DNA from: an uncultured Flavobacteriaceae bacterium
GTDB taxonomy: Bacteria > Bacteroidota > Bacteroidia > Flavobacteriales > Flavobacteriaceae
NCBI GenBank assembly: GCA_947488435.1
Contig: CANKZG010000001.1
Span: 372,001-436,000, forward strand
Length of the DNA stretch: 64,000 nt
Direction: 5' to 3'
Below are positions 8,494 through 17,883 of this stretch, piece after piece. The translations under genes and the position numbers were made by a program. Positions within the stretch are counted from its first letter, which is position 1, and every line of letters begins with the position of its first letter. The notes under the pieces are model-generated. The model worked only from the letters and a program-made list of their open reading frames with translations, searched no databases and was not told the DNA's origin.

Positions 8494-9384
8494 ATGTTTC
8501 GTAAAATTAATTTCAATTTTGTACTATTCCTGTTGATAACAGCCTGTACTGTAACACCAAAAAAAGTCATGATTACAAAAGATTCCAACCAATTAATAAC
8601 AAATACAAAAGAGAATAGTGTCTCTGAATTGGCAGAGGCTATTGTTGAACAAGTTCAAAGTAAAGGCTTTAAAGTTGTAGCGAATATAGATCATGCTGCA
8701 GCCGCCTCTAAGGTAGGTTTAACGTTACGTCCCACACAAACCATTATTTTTGGAAATCCTCTTGGAGGTACTAAATTAATGCAACAAAATCAATCAATTG
8801 GGTTAGATTTACCATTAAAAATATTGGTTTGGGAAGATGAGACTGGAAAAGCGAATCTGAGCTATTATAATGGAACCGCCTTAACACAACGGTATCAGAT
8901 TGAAGAACCCCAAGCAGTTATTTCAAAAGTTAATGGGGCTTTAGCTAAATTTACCGGCTCACCAGAAAGCATCGAAATAACGGCAGTTGATTCTGCTAAT
9001 GACCTTGTTATCAAGAAGAGTTTACATAGTACAGATAGTACTTTTACTAAACTAAAAGAGACAATCACCTCCAAAGGTTTAACCATTATGGCAGAAGTTG
9101 CTCATGACAAGGCAGCTGCTTCAGTTGATTTAGAATTACGTCCTACGCGACTTTTAATCTTTGGAAACCCTAAAATCGGCACTATGTTAATGCAAAGCGA
9201 CCAGAAAATTGGCATTGATCTGCCACTTAAGATTTTAGTACACGAAACAGCGGAAGGGGAAGTTCTCGTTTCCTATTTTAATGCTTCTACCCTAAGTGAA
9301 CGCTACAATATTGTTGATAAAGAGGCTGTTATAACTAAAGTGAATGGTGCACTAAATGCTATTACAGATGCTGCTATTAATTAA
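8494..9384 (+). CDS. Lipoprotein with two tandem DUF302 domains
   Basis: A 296-residue lipoprotein. The signal peptide ends in a lipobox (LITAC, Cys at about 18), so the protein is anchored in a membrane facing the periplasm. Two DUF302 domains follow, about 45-150 and 180-290. Both contain the family core: a helix with VxSKGF or ITSKGL, then HxxAAA, LRPT, FGNP, LMQ, and the DLPLKILV strand. The repeats are similar enough to suggest an internal duplication. DUF302 proteins are small alpha/beta proteins of unknown function, sometimes near thiol or metal stress genes. Nothing around this gene narrows the role. Confidence 0.85.
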   Translation: MFRKINFNFVLFLLITACTVTPKKVMITKDSNQLITNTKENSVSELAEAIVEQVQSKGFKVVANIDHAAAASKVGLTLRPTQTIIFGNPLGGTKLMQQNQSIGLDLPLKILVWEDETGKANLSYYNGTALTQRYQIEEPQAVISKVNGALAKFTGSPESIEITAVDSANDLVIKKSLHSTDSTFTKLKETITSKGLTIMAEVAHDKAAASVDLELRPTRLLIFGNPKIGTMLMQSDQKIGIDLPLKILVHETAEGEVLVSYFNASTLSERYNIVDKEAVITKVNGALNAITDAAIN

Positions 9385-9471
9385 CGTTTATTGATAGATA
9401 GTTAAAAAGCTTCTTTTATAACCAGAGTTGTTGTTTTAAAAATTTCGAAGCAATTAACTAAATAGAAAAGC

Positions 9472-9507
9472 AAAAAACCCTATTTCGAGCTTTCGAAATA
9501 GGGTTTT
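9472..9507. terminator. Bidirectional terminator between the DUF302 gene and rpmA
   Basis: A long perfect stem (CCCTATTTCGA / TCGAAATAGGG, 4-nt loop) has an A run on its left and a T run on its right. It sits between two convergent genes and can end transcription from both sides. Confidence 0.9.
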
Positions 9508-9528
9508 ATATTGTATAAAATATAACCG

Positions 9529-9789
9529 TTAAGCCTCAAATGGCTCTATAGAAACATATGATTTCCCTCCGGCTTTTTTATCAAATTTTACGATACCATC
9601 CACTCTAGCATGCAAGGTATGATCTTTACCTGCATACACATTCTCTCCAGGATTGTGTTTTGTACCACGTTGTCTCACGATGATATTCCCAGCAATAGCA
9701 GCCTGACCTCCATAAATCTTAACCCCTAAGCGTTTCGATTCTGATTCTCTACCGTTTTTAGAACTACCTACACCTTTTTTATGTGCCAT
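9529..9789 (-). CDS. rpmA: 50S ribosomal protein bL27
   Basis: An 86-residue protein with the full L27 pattern: the N-terminal [16 protein letters not shown] that reaches toward the peptidyl-transferase centre, then [15 protein letters not shown] and the ending IVKFDKK. The N terminus starts directly at MAHKKG, so there is no cleaved leader of the kind known in Firmicutes. It follows rplU by 41 bp in the conserved L21-L27 order and ends in a strong shared terminator. Confidence 0.98.
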   Translation of the reverse strand: MAHKKGVGSSKNGRESESKRLGVKIYGGQAAIAGNIIVRQRGTKHNPGENVYAGKDHTLHARVDGIVKFDKKAGGKSYVSIEPFEA

Positions 9790-9830
9790 GATATAATATT
9801 TTATGAATCCACTTTGGATTCGATGAATTC

Positions 9831-10382
9831 TTATTTACTTAACGCTTCAATTAAATCAGCTTTTTTCATGGAAGAAATTCCTGTAACTCCTTTAGCTTTA
9901 GCCAATTCTTTTAATTCAGCAACTGTTTTCTTACTCAAATCTGCAGTTGGTTTAGCTTCAACTTTCTCTGTTTTAACAGCTGGTTTAGCCTTAGGAGCTT
10001 CTTTTTTAGGAGCTACCTTTTCTTCAACTACTTTTGGAGCTGCTGCTTTTTTAGCAACTTTCTTAGCTCCTGAAGCGACAATACTTTCAATAACCAACTC
10101 CGTTAAACTCTGACGGTGTCCGTTTTTTGTTTTATATCCCTTACGTCTTTTTTTCTTGAAGACGATTACTTTATCACCTTTAAGGTGCTTAACGACTTTA
10201 GCCTGAACAGCTGCGCCGTCTATAGCCGGGGCGCCAATAGTAATGTTCTTTCCATCTTCTACAAGAAGTACATTGTTAAAGGTAACTTTCTTTCCTTCTT
10301 CTTCTTGCAAACGGTGAACATATACTTTTTGGTCTTTCGCAACTTTAAATTGCTGCCCTGCTATCTCTACAATTGCGTACAT
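9831..10382 (-). CDS. rplU: 50S ribosomal protein bL21 with C-terminal extension
   Basis: A 183-residue protein. Residues 1-103 are ordinary L21, including [13 protein letters not shown] and the rRNA-binding [17 protein letters not shown]. Normal L21 ends there. Here a Lys/Ala/Pro-rich linker (about 105-147) follows, then a compact helical domain (148-183) with [18 protein letters not shown] and [12 protein letters not shown], a pattern like the Rho N-terminal/SAP-like (HeH) nucleic-acid-binding fold. The extension is in frame with no sign of a frameshift. Similar tails are, as far as I know, common in flavobacterial L21, so it is probably a lineage trait. It heads the rplU-rpmA pair. Confidence 0.97.
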   Translation of the reverse strand: MYAIVEIAGQQFKVAKDQKVYVHRLQEEEGKKVTFNNVLLVEDGKNITIGAPAIDGAAVQAKVVKHLKGDKVIVFKKKRRKGYKTKNGHRQSLTELVIESIVASGAKKVAKKAAAPKVVEEKVAPKKEAPKAKPAVKTEKVEAKPTADLSKKTVAELKELAKAKGVTGISSMKKADLIEALSK

Positions 10383-10486
10383 AGCGTGTATATTAAATTT
10401 TTAAATCAAATAACAAACCTATTTTCATAGGCGGGTGCAAATATAAGGCTAAATGCATAATCTACAAGACTTTTTTAAAAATAAAT

Positions 10487-10936
10487 CTACTTTCTTTTAA
10501 GGTTGTTTGAAGCCTTAAACAACTGCATAAATGCGAGGGTAAGTACTAATGTGGTTGCAAAACCCATAATTGCCACGGTAAAAAAAACAATTCCTTCTGA
10601 AGTATTATAAGTTTTAAACCATACTTCAGAAAGTGAACCCAAAAAATCCGTATTGAGCTCCGTGGTATAAACGGCAAAAAATAAAGTAAAAACAAAGGTA
10701 GCCACAAAACCGGTAATAACGCCTGCTACAAATCCTCCACTGTACTCAAATGTGTCTGAATACTTTAATTTATAGTATTTTATAGTTTCGTAAATTCCAA
10801 AGCCCGTAATAATCCCGTTAAATAAGCTATAGAAAATATTGGTATGTAAATTAAACAAGGCTAGAACAAGAAAATAGGCAATAAGGCATCCTCCGGTAAC
10901 TATTCCAAAACGAATAGGTAATGCAAACTGTTTCAT
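10487..10936 (-). CDS. DUF4199 family membrane protein
   Basis: A 149-residue inner-membrane protein with four hydrophobic segments (about 10-28, 33-50, 68-90, 115-138) and a short charged C-terminal tail. The pattern YSGGFVAGVITGF after segment two, and overall size, fit DUF4199, a Bacteroidota membrane family of unknown role. It is transcribed on its own between the L21 gene and the divergent M16 peptidase operon. Confidence 0.8.
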   Translation of the reverse strand: MKQFALPIRFGIVTGGCLIAYFLVLALFNLHTNIFYSLFNGIITGFGIYETIKYYKLKYSDTFEYSGGFVAGVITGFVATFVFTLFFAVYTTELNTDFLGSLSEVWFKTYNTSEGIVFFTVAIMGFATTLVLTLAFMQLFKASNNLKRK

Positions 10937-11123
10937 CCTGTAAAGTTTTAGTAGTGTGCCTTTTAAGATACAAAATAATACTCAAATTTTGTTTTAAAAG
11001 CTCGTTAAAGAAACTCCTATTCTATTATAAAAACATAAAAAAATCTATATTCGCGTAACAAAATAAGAAAAGATAATACTTACTTAAGGACTAGAAAAAC
11101 ACATTTAATTAAACACTATTGAA

Positions 11124-12446
11124 ATGAAAAAAAAATTGACTATTGGTCTACTAGGGCTTTTTGGGGCTATTTCACTTACAGCTCAGGAAGTGAAATACGA
11201 AGAATACGACCTTAGTAATGGCCTGCATGTTATCCTTCATCAGGATAACGGAGCCCCTGTAGTAACCACCTCCGTTATGTATCATGTTGGAGGAAAGGAC
11301 AGAACTGAAGGACGAACTGGGTTCGCTCACTTTTTTGAACACTTACTTTTTGAGGGAACAAAAAATATTGAACGAGGTAAATGGTTTGAAATTGTTTCTT
11401 CCAATGGAGGACAAAATAATGCAAATACCTCTCAAGATCGCACCTATTATTATGAAGTTTTCCCTTCCAACAACCTAAAACTAGGTTTATGGATGGAATC
11501 AGAGCGTATGCTACACCCTGTGATCGATCAAACTGGAGTTGATACACAGCAGGAAGTTGTGAAAGAAGAGAAAAGGTTACGATATGATAATTCTCCTTAT
11601 GGCCAATTACTTCCTGTATTAGGGAGTAGTCTTTTTAAAGTGCATCCTTATAAGGATCCTAACATCGGATACATGAAAGACTTGGATGCAGCAACTTTAG
11701 AAGATGTTATTGCCTATAACAAGAAATATTATGTTCCTAATAATGCCGTACTTATTGTTGCAGGGGATATTGATATCGCCGAAACAAAAAAACTAGTAAA
11801 AGATTATTTTGAACCTATTCCTAAGGGAGCGGATATTGCTAGAAATTATCCAAAGGAAGAACCCATAACCACCGAGCAAAAAACTACTGCTTATGATGCA
11901 AATATTCAAATTCCTGCAGCAGGTATAGCTTATAGAATTCCAGGTTTTAAAGAACGAGATGCTTATGTTTTGGATATGATTTCTACTTATTTAAGTGATG
12001 GAAAGAGTTCCAAGCTTTACAAAAAAATGGTAGACGAACAAAAACAAGCTTTACAAGTGGGTGCTTTTAGTATTCCTCAAGAAGATTATGGGATGTATTT
12101 GGTATTTGCACTTCCTGTGGGAGAAACTACTTTGGATGTTTTAACAACTGAAATGGAAGAAGAAATTGAAAAAGTGAGAAGCGAGTTAATTTCTGAAAAA
12201 GATTATCAAAAACTGCAAAACAAATTTGAAAATCAGTTTGTAAATTCTAATTCCAGTATTCAGGGAATAGCAAACTCTTTAGCAAGATATTATATGCTAT
12301 ACGGCGATACAGATTTGATTAATAAAGAAATTGAAATATATCGATCAATCACAAGAGAGGAAATTAAAAGTGTTGCTGAAAAGCATCTAAAGCCAAATCA
12401 AAGGGTTGTTATTGAGTATTTACCAAAAGATAAAAGTGATAATTAA
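11124..12446 (+). CDS. M16 zinc peptidase, catalytic subunit
   Basis: A 440-residue exported peptidase. The signal peptide is about 1-20 (ending LTAQ). The inverted zinc motif HFFEH is at 69-73, and the third ligand is a Glu in VVKEEKR (about 144-149), so the active site is complete. The C-terminal half is the second M16 structural domain without zinc ligands. The following M16 gene, 6 bp away, lacks the motif. This active-plus-inactive pairing is the normal M16B heterodimer, which forms a closed chamber for small proteins and peptides. The location is periplasm or outer membrane surface, inferred from the signal peptide. Confidence 0.93.
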   Translation: MKKKLTIGLLGLFGAISLTAQEVKYEEYDLSNGLHVILHQDNGAPVVTTSVMYHVGGKDRTEGRTGFAHFFEHLLFEGTKNIERGKWFEIVSSNGGQNNANTSQDRTYYYEVFPSNNLKLGLWMESERMLHPVIDQTGVDTQQEVVKEEKRLRYDNSPYGQLLPVLGSSLFKVHPYKDPNIGYMKDLDAATLEDVIAYNKKYYVPNNAVLIVAGDIDIAETKKLVKDYFEPIPKGADIARNYPKEEPITTEQKTTAYDANIQIPAAGIAYRIPGFKERDAYVLDMISTYLSDGKSSKLYKKMVDEQKQALQVGAFSIPQEDYGMYLVFALPVGETTLDVLTTEMEEEIEKVRSELISEKDYQKLQNKFENQFVNSNSSIQGIANSLARYYMLYGDTDLINKEIEIYRSITREEIKSVAEKHLKPNQRVVIEYLPKDKSDN

Positions 12447-12452
12447 GAACAA

Positions 12453-14528
12453 ATGAAAAAGTTATATTTTACGATATTATTTGCCTTTTTGGCAATAGGT
12501 ACACAGGCGCAAATAGATCGTTCTGTGATGCCAGAACCAGGGCCTTCTCCACAGATTAATTTGGACGAAGCGCAACGTTTTGAACTAAAAAACGGTCTTA
12601 AGGTATTGGTAGTAGAGAACCATAAGTTACCTCGTGTTTCAATTCAGCTTACTATTGACAACCCTCCTATTTTAGAGGGGCAAAAAGCAGGGGTTTCCAC
12701 TTTAACAGCAAGTCTTTTAGGAAACGGATCTAAATCCATTCCTAAAGATGATTTCAATGAAGAGGTGGATTTTCTTGGAGCTCGTGTTAATTTTGGCTCT
12801 CAGAGCGCTTTTGCAAGTTCTCTTTCAAAATATTTTCCAAGATTATTGGAGTTAATGTCTGACGCTGCTATAAATCCAAATTTCACGCAGGAAGAGTTTG
12901 ATAAGGAAAAAGAAAAATTGCTAACAGGTCTTAAAACACAGGACAAAGATGTTTCGGCAATTGCTAGTAGAGTACAATTGGCTTTGGCCTATGGCACCGA
13001 TCATCCTAACGGAGAGTTTACAACAGCAGAGACAGTCAATAATGTTACATTGGCCGATGTTAAAAAATTCTATTCTAATTACTTTGTTCCTGCAAATGCC
13101 TATTTGGTGGTTATTGGAGATGTTAGCTTTAAAGACGTTGAGGAACTTACGCAAAAGAACTTTACGTCTTGGACAAAAGCTGCTCCACCGTCTTTTACGT
13201 ATTCAAACCCGTCTGATGCTCAATATACACAGATCGACTTTGTAGATGTTCCAAATGCAGTTCAATCGGAGATTGCGGTTCAGAATCTGGTAAATCTTCA
13301 GATGAAAGATGATGATTACCTACCTGCATTAGTGGCTAACCAAATTTTAGGTGGTGGAGGTGAAGCTCGTCTTTTCCTTAACCTTAGAGAAGACAAAGGC
13401 TATACCTATGGATCGTATTCTCGTTTGGGTTCAAGTAAATATACGGCATCAAGATTTCGAGCTACTGCGAGTGTTAGAAATGCAGTTACCGATAGTTCTA
13501 TTGTAGAGCTTTTATCTGAAATTGATCGAATTTCTAAAGAACCCGTTTCAGAAAAAGAGCTTAAAAATACAAAGGCAAAGTATGTAGGTAATTTTGTTTT
13601 AGCGCTTGAAAGACCACAGACCATTGCGCGCTATGCTTTAAATATTGAGACTGAAGGTCTTCCAAAAGATTTTTATAAAACATATTTGGAGCGTATCAAT
13701 GCTATTACTATAGAAGATGTGCAAAAAGCTTCCCAGAAATATTTTAATGCCAAGAATGCTCGCATTGTTGTGGCGGGGAAAGGTAGTGATGTTATTGAGT
13801 CCTTAGAAAAGGTAAGCTTCAATGGTAAAAAAGTACCGACACTCTATTTCGACAAATACGCTGCAAAAACGGAAAAACCAAGTTACGAAACGGCACCAGA
13901 AGGAATTACTGTAAAAGCAATAGTTGATAATTATTTTAAGGCTATTGGAGGGAAAGATGCAATCGACAAAATTAAATCTTTGAAATTGGTTTATGAAGGG
14001 TCTATAAATGGTTCTACTATCAAAGTGGAGGAAAAGAGAACAGCCACCAATTATGCGCAAACGACCTTTCAAAACGACAATGCGCTTCAAGGAGTTATTG
14101 CCAAAGGTGATGAATTATTTATGAAGCAAGGACCTAACAAATTTCCATTGCCTCCTGCTATGAAAGAAGATCTTAAAAGTGCCTTAGGGATTCTTCCAGA
14201 GCATGGATTTGTGGGTAGTGCTAAGGCTAAAGTAGCTGGAATAGAAAAAGTTGATGGCAATGATGCTTATAAAATTGATGTTTCCGGAGAGGCAGTATCC
14301 TTTAGCTATTATTATGATGTAGCTACGGGACTAAAAGTTAAGGAAGCTCAGGTTATTAATTTTGGAGGGCAAACTCAAAATAGCGAAACTTCACTTAAAG
14401 ATTATAAAGCTGTAGATGGAATTTTATTCCCAGCTGTTAAAGTGGGTTCTGCTTTAGGTCAAACTATGGAAAGTAAACTGATAGAAGCCGTAATTAATAA
14501 AGATATTACTGACGAAGATTTTAACTAA
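12453..14528 (+). CDS. M16 family protein, non-catalytic subunit with C-terminal lipoprotein-sorting-like domain
   Basis: A 691-residue exported protein, signal peptide about 1-19 (ending AQA/AQI). Residues about 40-450 are two M16 domains. Where the zinc motif should be it reads GVSTLTASLLGNG, so no HxxEH is present and the subunit cannot cut on its own. The substrate-binding Arg-Tyr pair typical of the partner subunit is kept in LREDKGYTYG. Residues about 490-691 form an extra domain (starting near YFKAIGGKDAIDKI and ending before the last helix) that looks like the beta-rich LolA/outer-membrane-lipoprotein-sorting fold seen at the end of some Bacteroidota M16 proteins. It is co-transcribed with the active subunit. 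Confidence 0.9.
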   Translation: MKKLYFTILFAFLAIGTQAQIDRSVMPEPGPSPQINLDEAQRFELKNGLKVLVVENHKLPRVSIQLTIDNPPILEGQKAGVSTLTASLLGNGSKSIPKDDFNEEVDFLGARVNFGSQSAFASSLSKYFPRLLELMSDAAINPNFTQEEFDKEKEKLLTGLKTQDKDVSAIASRVQLALAYGTDHPNGEFTTAETVNNVTLADVKKFYSNYFVPANAYLVVIGDVSFKDVEELTQKNFTSWTKAAPPSFTYSNPSDAQYTQIDFVDVPNAVQSEIAVQNLVNLQMKDDDYLPALVANQILGGGGEARLFLNLREDKGYTYGSYSRLGSSKYTASRFRATASVRNAVTDSSIVELLSEIDRISKEPVSEKELKNTKAKYVGNFVLALERPQTIARYALNIETEGLPKDFYKTYLERINAITIEDVQKASQKYFNAKNARIVVAGKGSDVIESLEKVSFNGKKVPTLYFDKYAAKTEKPSYETAPEGITVKAIVDNYFKAIGGKDAIDKIKSLKLVYEGSINGSTIKVEEKRTATNYAQTTFQNDNALQGVIAKGDELFMKQGPNKFPLPPAMKEDLKSALGILPEHGFVGSAKAKVAGIEKVDGNDAYKIDVSGEAVSFSYYYDVATGLKVKEAQVINFGGQTQNSETSLKDYKAVDGILFPAVKVGSALGQTMESKLIEAVINKDITDEDFN

Positions 14529-14546
14529 TCAAGATCTTCTATACTT

Positions 14547-14590
14547 ATAAAATAGGAGTTACACTTTAAAGTGTAACCCCTATTTTATTT
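14547..14590. terminator. Bidirectional terminator between the M16 operon and the GIN-domain gene
   Basis: An 18-bp interrupted palindrome (arms about 14549-14567 and 14568-14586) carries AAAA on the left and TTTT on the right. The one mismatch (A57/C78 of the 145xx numbering) is A-C in plus RNA and G-U in minus RNA, so the fold is best for the leftward gene, but both directions are served. Confidence 0.8.
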
Positions 14591-15332
14591 ATGATCTAAT
14601 TTTTCGAATTCTGGTTTCTCCTAAAATAATCCCTTTATTCACATTAGGACTACCTTCATAGTTAATCTTTGCTTCCCCGAAAGAAGTAACTTTAAGCCGT
14701 TCCGATACATTTACCTTAAAATCACTCTCCCCGTAAGAGGTTATTTTTGTAGATCTGTTTGCCATTCCTAATGCATTTACTTCGCTATCTCCATAAGTTC
14801 TATAGCGCTGATATTGCACATCTCCTTCTCTTATTTCCAAATAACTTTCTCCATATATGGCAACGGTAAACTCGTCTGTTCTTAGCGACTCAAGAAATAC
14901 ATCTGATTCTCCATAAATACTCAAATGAAATTCCTCCTGATCAATAGGGCTGTTTAATTTTGCTTCTTGTTCTCCACGTATTGAAAGGTTCTCTAGTGTT
15001 TTATACGTTATAGTAACTTCCAATATTTTACCTTGATAAATTGAACGTTTTCCTTTCCAACGCTCGTTTTTAACCCGCTCGGATTTAGTGGTTGTTTTGG
15101 CGCCATCTAAATATACTCTTAACGTTCGCCCTGAAACTTCAATGTTTATTTTATCTTCCGAAATACTGGCGTGGTCTATCGTTACCTTCTCTTCATCTCC
15201 TTGGACGAAAGTTGCTTCAATATGAGGACTAATAATCACCTTCTTGAAAGCATCAACGGTTACACTTTTTTGTGCGCTTAATGTGGCTATTCCTATAAGG
15301 CTTAATATCGCAATTAATAGATTTTTTTTCAT
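14589..15332 (-). CDS. Secreted GIN-domain (DUF2807) protein
   Basis: A 247-residue protein with a signal peptide (about 1-20, ending LSAQ). The rest is a GIN/DUF2807 beta-helix-like domain: it opens with FKKVIISPHIEATFVQGDEEKVTI and then repeats short strands around YGES/YGDSEV motifs (near 150, 165, 182, 202). Members are common in Bacteroidota and of unknown function; the repeating strands suggest a solenoid that binds a ligand or sits at the cell surface. The gene stands alone, ending in a terminator shared with the M16 operon. Confidence 0.85.
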   Translation of the reverse strand: MKKNLLIAILSLIGIATLSAQKSVTVDAFKKVIISPHIEATFVQGDEEKVTIDHASISEDKINIEVSGRTLRVYLDGAKTTTKSERVKNERWKGKRSIYQGKILEVTITYKTLENLSIRGEQEAKLNSPIDQEEFHLSIYGESDVFLESLRTDEFTVAIYGESYLEIREGDVQYQRYRTYGDSEVNALGMANRSTKITSYGESDFKVNVSERLKVTSFGEAKINYEGSPNVNKGIILGETRIRKIRS

Positions 15333-15441
15333 TGTGTTCGTTTTTTATGATGCTTAAATTTGATGTATTTTTAATTGACTGGAAGTCATTTATATTAGGA
15401 AAGACGGTCTCCTATGCTATTTGTTACAGTAATCCGTTATT

Positions 15442-16329
15442 TTAGGTTTTACGGGCAGTCGTCGTTCTATTTACCAGATATACTCCAATTAACACCACCA
15501 TACCACCTAAAAGTTGATATACCCCAAGGTTTTCGTCATCCCAAACTCCCCATACAACTGCCACTAACGGTGCCGTATAGGTAACAGAAGCAGCAAACAC
15601 AGGGCTAGCAACTTTAATCAGTTTATTAAAATACATATTAGCCAATGCCGTCCCTAAAATAGCAAGCACAATTACATAAACTACCGCTACTTGCATTTCA
15701 GCGTTTTCTCCAACAACAGTAAAAAAGCCAGAATCCCAAACCAAAACTAAAGCGGGAATTATGACTACTCCAAAGCTAGCAGTGGTAACTGTCAACGGAC
15801 TTAGGTGAGATAAGTACTTTTTAATAATATTAATATTTCCGGCATATCCCAAAGAAGATAACACTATGAACACTGCATATCTATAATCTTGATTGACTGA
15901 AAATTTAGCCCCTGCGATTATTAACACTATGGTTCCAAGAAGTCCCACCATTACCCCTAAGATCTGTTTCTTGGTAATTAAAATACCAAAAAAGAGCGCT
16001 CCAACTATTGTAGTATTTAAGGGCGTCAGGGCATTAAAAATTGAGGCAATACTACTGTCTATTTCTGTTTGTGCTAATGCAAATAAAAATGGTGGAAAAA
16101 AAGAACTTAAAAACCCTGCCAAAAAAATCCATTTCCAATCTTTGGATTGAATCTCCTTCAGGCTATTGAAACCAATAATCAAAAGAAAAGAAGCGGCAAA
16201 AGTAATACGAAGACCTCCTAATTGAATGGGGGACAATCCTAAAAGTGCTCTTTTAATTAGAATAAAAGAAGATCCCCAAACTAGCGATAGTAGCGTTAAG
16301 TAATACCATTTGTTGCGTCCGCTCTTCAT
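15442..16329 (-). CDS. DMT-superfamily (EamA) transporter, copy 1
   Basis: A 295-residue inner-membrane protein with ten predicted helices in two EamA halves (about 10-140 and 150-290). Typical features are SLVWGSSFILIKRAL at the start of the first half and the Pro/Ala-rich SVTYTAPLVAVVWG in the ninth helix. These carriers export metabolites such as amino acids; the substrate is not predictable. The next gene upstream is a close paralogue with the same motifs, 3 bp away, so the two form a tandem duplication in one operon. Confidence 0.88.
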   Translation of the reverse strand: MKSGRNKWYYLTLLSLVWGSSFILIKRALLGLSPIQLGGLRITFAASFLLIIGFNSLKEIQSKDWKWIFLAGFLSSFFPPFLFALAQTEIDSSIASIFNALTPLNTTIVGALFFGILITKKQILGVMVGLLGTIVLIIAGAKFSVNQDYRYAVFIVLSSLGYAGNINIIKKYLSHLSPLTVTTASFGVVIIPALVLVWDSGFFTVVGENAEMQVAVVYVIVLAILGTALANMYFNKLIKVASPVFAASVTYTAPLVAVVWGVWDDENLGVYQLLGGMVVLIGVYLVNRTTTARKT

Positions 16330-16332
16330 CTG

Positions 16333-17247
16333 CTATTTTAATTTTGACCCGCTAGATTTTCGAACTGTAACCAAGTATACCCCAAAAAGAATAAGTCCAG
16401 TTGCTAGCAACTGCGTTCCACCAAACTTCTCTCCATCCAAAATACCCCAAAAAAGTCCTACTAAGGGGATAAGGTATGTTACCGATACCGAAAATACAGG
16501 AGTAGCTATTTTTACCAATTTATTGAACAAGACTTTAGCAATACAGGTCCCAAAAAAACCTAAAAGTGCCAAATACCCTAGAGCTTCCCAAAAATGCGGT
16601 CCCTCTCGAACTTCAATACTAAGTGCATCAGAAAACCATAAAGCAACTATTGCGGGAAAAAGAATAACGGTAAAATTTCCAACAGCAATTCCCATAGGAG
16701 AAACAGTTTGTAACTTATTTTTAATAATATTTACATTAAAAGCATACCCTATTGCTGCAATAATAATTAAACCTGCATACCAATAATTTTGCGAGGTATT
16801 AATAGTAGCGCCAAAATAAATCAATAGTGCGGTTCCCAATAGTCCAATAAGCACTCCAACCATTTGATTTTTCGTAAATAAGGTTTTAAAAAAAAACAAT
16901 CCCACAAATAGCGTAAACAGTGGCACTAAAGAATTCAGGATTGATGCTATACCACTGTCAATTTCAGTTTCTGCAAACGCAAAAAGAAATACCGGAAAAA
17001 AACTTCCTACAAACCCAGATATCGCAATCCATTTCCACTGTTGTTTTGAAATGGTTTTAAGGGCTCTAAAACCTATGGCATATAAAAAAACTGTTGTAAG
17101 TACAATGCGAACAGCTCCAAGTTGTATTGGACTAAATCCTATCAGGGCTTTTTTAATAAGAATATATGAAGTTCCCCAAATTATTGAAAGTACAATCAAA
17201 TAAATCCACTTGATTTCTATATTTTTCAAGGTGAAAAAGTTTAACAC
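16333..17247 (-). CDS. DMT-superfamily (EamA) transporter, copy 2
   Basis: A 304-residue, ten-helix EamA transporter and the first gene of a two-gene operon. It shares with its downstream partner the opening SIIWGTSYILIKKALIGFSPIQLG, the AETEIDSGIASILNSL loop and the SVTYLIPLVGLFWG helix. The pair could work as a heterodimer, as known for some small DMT pairs, but each already has both halves, so two independent carriers are as likely. Confidence 0.88.
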   Translation of the reverse strand: MLNFFTLKNIEIKWIYLIVLSIIWGTSYILIKKALIGFSPIQLGAVRIVLTTVFLYAIGFRALKTISKQQWKWIAISGFVGSFFPVFLFAFAETEIDSGIASILNSLVPLFTLFVGLFFFKTLFTKNQMVGVLIGLLGTALLIYFGATINTSQNYWYAGLIIIAAIGYAFNVNIIKNKLQTVSPMGIAVGNFTVILFPAIVALWFSDALSIEVREGPHFWEALGYLALLGFFGTCIAKVLFNKLVKIATPVFSVSVTYLIPLVGLFWGILDGEKFGGTQLLATGLILFGVYLVTVRKSSGSKLK

Positions 17248-17438
17248 AAAAGTGATGCTTTTTCATGAGATCTAAGCATAATTAATCCGTAATTTTGATA
17301 TCGGAAAGGGTGCTGACCTGCGCTAATATTAATTCTGTAAAAAGTTAGATGCGGTGTTTCAGAGAACATTATTAAATTCGTTTCTAGACGTCTTAATTTA
17401 GGTTCCATAATTTTATTTCAATCATAACTATTAAAACT

Positions 17439-17870
17439 ATGAATAAACTAAAACTATTTTTTGCACTAGTATGCCTTGCCCTTATTCTATTTTCTTGCAA
17501 GGACGAAAAGAAATCTCCAGAACATCTGACACAAATGGAAAGAGTAATGGAAATTCATGATGAAGTGATGCCAAAAATGGGGACAGTAGGTCGCTTGGCT
17601 TCACGTGTTGGTGCTAAGGTTAATGACACCGAATTGGGAAAGCAATTTAAAACTGCCCAACATGATTTAGAAAACGCGAATGAAGCCATGATGGATTGGA
17701 TGGTAACCTTTGGAGAGAAATTCGATACAGACGAGATTGTAAGAGGGAAAGTGTTAACACCAGAAAAACAGGCGCTTTTAGATGCAGAAGAGGAAAAAAT
17801 AAAGGTCGTTAGAGATAAAATTAATATCAGTATTGCTAATGCAGAAGAACTGCTAAAAAAGGTAGACTAG
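17439..17870 (+). CDS. Small helical lipoprotein of unknown function
   Basis: A 143-residue protein with a lipoprotein signal (lipobox LFSC, Cys at about 20). The mature part is almost fully helical and rich in Glu/Lys/Met, for example HDEVMPKMGTVGRLASRV and two helices ending in AEELLKKV, consistent with a short coiled-coil bundle. I know it only as a flavobacterial hypothetical, sometimes misnamed after viral inclusion proteins. The 191-bp spacer on its left (17248-17438) has no gene or recognisable riboswitch. Confidence 0.75.
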   Translation: MNKLKLFFALVCLALILFSCKDEKKSPEHLTQMERVMEIHDEVMPKMGTVGRLASRVGAKVNDTELGKQFKTAQHDLENANEAMMDWMVTFGEKFDTDEIVRGKVLTPEKQALLDAEEEKIKVVRDKINISIANAEELLKKVD

Positions 17871-17883
17871 TTTTCCACAACTA

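Noticed and set aside
17248-17438. A riboswitch or small RNA in the spacer before the small lipoprotein
   Set aside because: Some GC-richer stretches occur near 17300, but no family pattern or stable hairpin with flanking features could be recognised.
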